A stretch of 14,229 nucleotides of DNA from Bacteriovoracaceae bacterium (GTDB lineage Bacteria > Bdellovibrionota > Bacteriovoracia > Bacteriovoracales > Bacteriovoracaceae): positions 1-14,229 of the forward strand of contig JAGSHJ010000036.1 of assembly GCA_023954595.1 (NCBI GenBank), read 5' to 3'. Below the pieces are notes generated by a model that was not told the origin of the DNA, searched no databases, and saw only the letters and a program-made list of their open reading frames with translations. Below are positions 13,132 to 14,229 of this stretch, piece by piece. The translations under genes and the position numbers were made by a program. Position 1 is the first letter of the stretch; each line of letters begins with the position of its first letter.

Positions 13132-14229
13132 ATGATTTCAAAATACCTTTTAAGTTCCCAGTCTGTGACACTTTTGTCTGCCTGTTTCCATTCCCACTCT
13201 CTTGTCATGGCAAAGTGTTCTACAAACTCTTCACCAAAAAGCTCCCTTGCAACTTCACTGCTTTTCATGAGTTCGGTAGCATCCTTTAAACTTGTCGGAA
13301 GACTGCCATTGCTCATGTTTTCATAGCCGTTACCAGTTGTGGCAGGTGAATTTAATTTTAAATTATTTTTAATTCCATAAAGGCCTGAGGCCAAAGATGC
13401 TGACATCGCAAGATATGGATTTACATCACTCGCTGGTACACGCATCTCAATTCTTGTACTTTTTGATCCACCTGGGAGCGCGCGAACTGCAACTGTTCTG
13501 TTGTCAATTCCCCAAGTCAGGGTTGTCGGTGCCCATGCCCCTTCAACTAATCTTTTAAAACTATTTGTAGTAGGAGCGTACATTGGAAGAATTTGTGGAA
13601 GGCAGTGAAGCATTCCTGCTATGTAGGATTTCATTATCTCGCTCATTGAATTCTCAGCGTTGGGATCATAGAAAACATTTTTGGCGTCTTTCCATAAGCT
13701 TTGATGCAAATGGCCTCCACAGCCAGGATAGTCGTTACTCCACTTGGCCATGAATGTAGGCATGATTCCGTGCTTATGAGCAATCTCTTTAACAGCAGTT
13801 TTAAATAGAGTTGCCCTGTCTGCGGCCTCTAGAATGTCGGTATAAATGATTGCAGCTTCATAGACCCCAGGGCCTGTTTCTGTGTGAAGTCCTTCAAGTG
13901 GAACATCAAATCGAAGAAGTAAATCAAATAGGTCTGCAAAAAATCCATTCTTTTGAGAGGACCTTAAAACGGAATAGCCAAACATGCCCTTTGTTATTGG
14001 ACATGGATTATGAAAACCACGTTCGTGAAGAGCATCTGAAGTCTCTTGAAAATTGAACCACTCAAATTCTTGAGCAAAGATTGCTTCAAGTCCCATTTCA
14101 GCCGCATCATCTCTGACCTTCTTTAAAAGGTTTCTTGGACAAATTGGGGAAGGGTTACCTTTTGTATCTGTGAAGTCTCCTAGAAAAAATGGAACATCAT
14201 CCTCCCACGGAATTTGTCTAAATGTATTC
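13128..14229 (-). CDS. glutamine synthetase-family ligase, probable gamma-glutamyl-amine synthetase (5' end outside window)
   Basis: The frame is open to the right edge, giving 366 visible residues; the ATG at 14096 is internal and about 80 N-terminal residues are missing. The visible part has GDFTDTKGNPSPICPRN, FAQEFEWFNF (metal-binding acids), ETGPGVYEAA (usual ETGPGQxE), GCGGHLHQSLW (the HxH signature), NRTVAVR, and RIEMRVPASDVNPYLA, where classical GlnA has a RspD segment and PuuA/gamma-glutamylpolyamine synthetases have a GADANPYL type. This suggests an amine rather than ammonia as acceptor, that is ATP-dependent gamma-glutamylation. It is the first visible gene of the four-gene operon and overlaps the alcohol dehydrogenase gene by four bases. 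No adenylylation-site sequence was found. Family certain, substrate inferred. Confidence 0.88.
   Translation of the reverse strand, partial: NTFRQIPWEDDVPFFLGDFTDTKGNPSPICPRNLLKKVRDDAAEMGLEAIFAQEFEWFNFQETSDALHERGFHNPCPITKGMFGYSVLRSSQKNGFFADLFDLLLRFDVPLEGLHTETGPGVYEAAIIYTDILEAADRATLFKTAVKEIAHKHGIMPTFMAKWSNDYPGCGGHLHQSLWKDAKNVFYDPNAENSMSEIMKSYIAGMLHCLPQILPMYAPTTNSFKRLVEGAWAPTTLTWGIDNRTVAVRALPGGSKSTRIEMRVPASDVNPYLAMSASLASGLYGIKNNLKLNSPATTGNGYENMSNGSLPTSLKDATELMKSSEVARELFGEEFVEHFAMTREWEWKQADKSVTDWELKRYFEII

Noticed and set aside
9903..14229. Standard putrescine (Puu) degradation operon
   Set aside because: No PuuB-type FAD amine oxidase, permease or PuuR is present and an Fe-ADH occupies the oxidising step. 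A gene outside the right edge could still change this.
1..14229. CRISPR arrays, tRNA or rRNA genes, insertion sequences, prophage or integrase genes
   Set aside because: Reading both strands gave no regularly spaced repeats, cloverleaf-like segments, transposase or integrase motifs.

Overview
The window is about 14.2 kb of low-GC, gene-dense bacterial chromosome. Its closest fit is the Bdellovibrionota, in particular a Bacteriovorax/Halobacteriovorax-like predatory bacterium. The main reasons are a TIGR02147-family regulator coupled to a small secreted protein (a family strongly associated with that group), a proteobacterial SlyX, and the low GC. This assignment is inference from gene content; there is no rRNA or other phylogenetic marker here. 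No tRNA, rRNA, CRISPR array, insertion sequence or phage gene was seen, and no gene-free stretch exceeds about 180 bases.

Layout. 1-702: C-terminal part of a membrane protein, probably a YdjM/DUF457-like metal-dependent hydrolase. 791-1315: two small genes, an amphi-Trp domain protein and an unknown helical protein. 1300-1976 (minus): a DUF4258-like protein with a disordered tail and a tiny, extremely acidic, tyrosine-rich lipoprotein. About 2079-4842 (plus): a tight three-gene signalling unit made of a membrane-anchored NMT1/THI5-type solute-binding protein, a HAMP histidine kinase and a single-domain response regulator, with no permease or ATPase beside it. 4839-5720 (minus): an all-trans polyprenyl diphosphate synthase. 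5871-6842 (plus): a Na+/Ca2+ antiporter. 6839-7552 (minus): a rhomboid intramembrane serine protease. 7730-9384 (plus): a TIGR02147 regulator overlapping a secreted HExxHH protein. 9483-9901 (plus): slyX and a 65-residue partner. 9903-14229 (minus): a four-gene catabolic operon of glutamine synthetase-like ligase, Fe-dependent alcohol dehydrogenase, gamma-glutamyl amidohydrolase and aldehyde dehydrogenase, with every junction overlapping.

How the genes work together. The last operon reads as a complete gamma-glutamylation route. The ligase would cap an amine with glutamate, the two dehydrogenases would oxidise an alcohol to a carboxylate, and the C26 hydrolase would release glutamate. An alcohol dehydrogenase where the putrescine (Puu) pathway has an amine oxidase points to an amino alcohol such as ethanolamine or aminopropanol as substrate. 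In the 2-4.8 kb unit the solute-binding protein is more likely the ligand-sensing partner of the kinase than part of a transporter.

Structural oddities include an apparently non-ATG start for the solute-binding protein, convergent gene ends that share palindromic stop codons, a marked excess of the tetranucleotide GGCC, and a palindrome plus hairpin upstream of the TIGR02147 gene.
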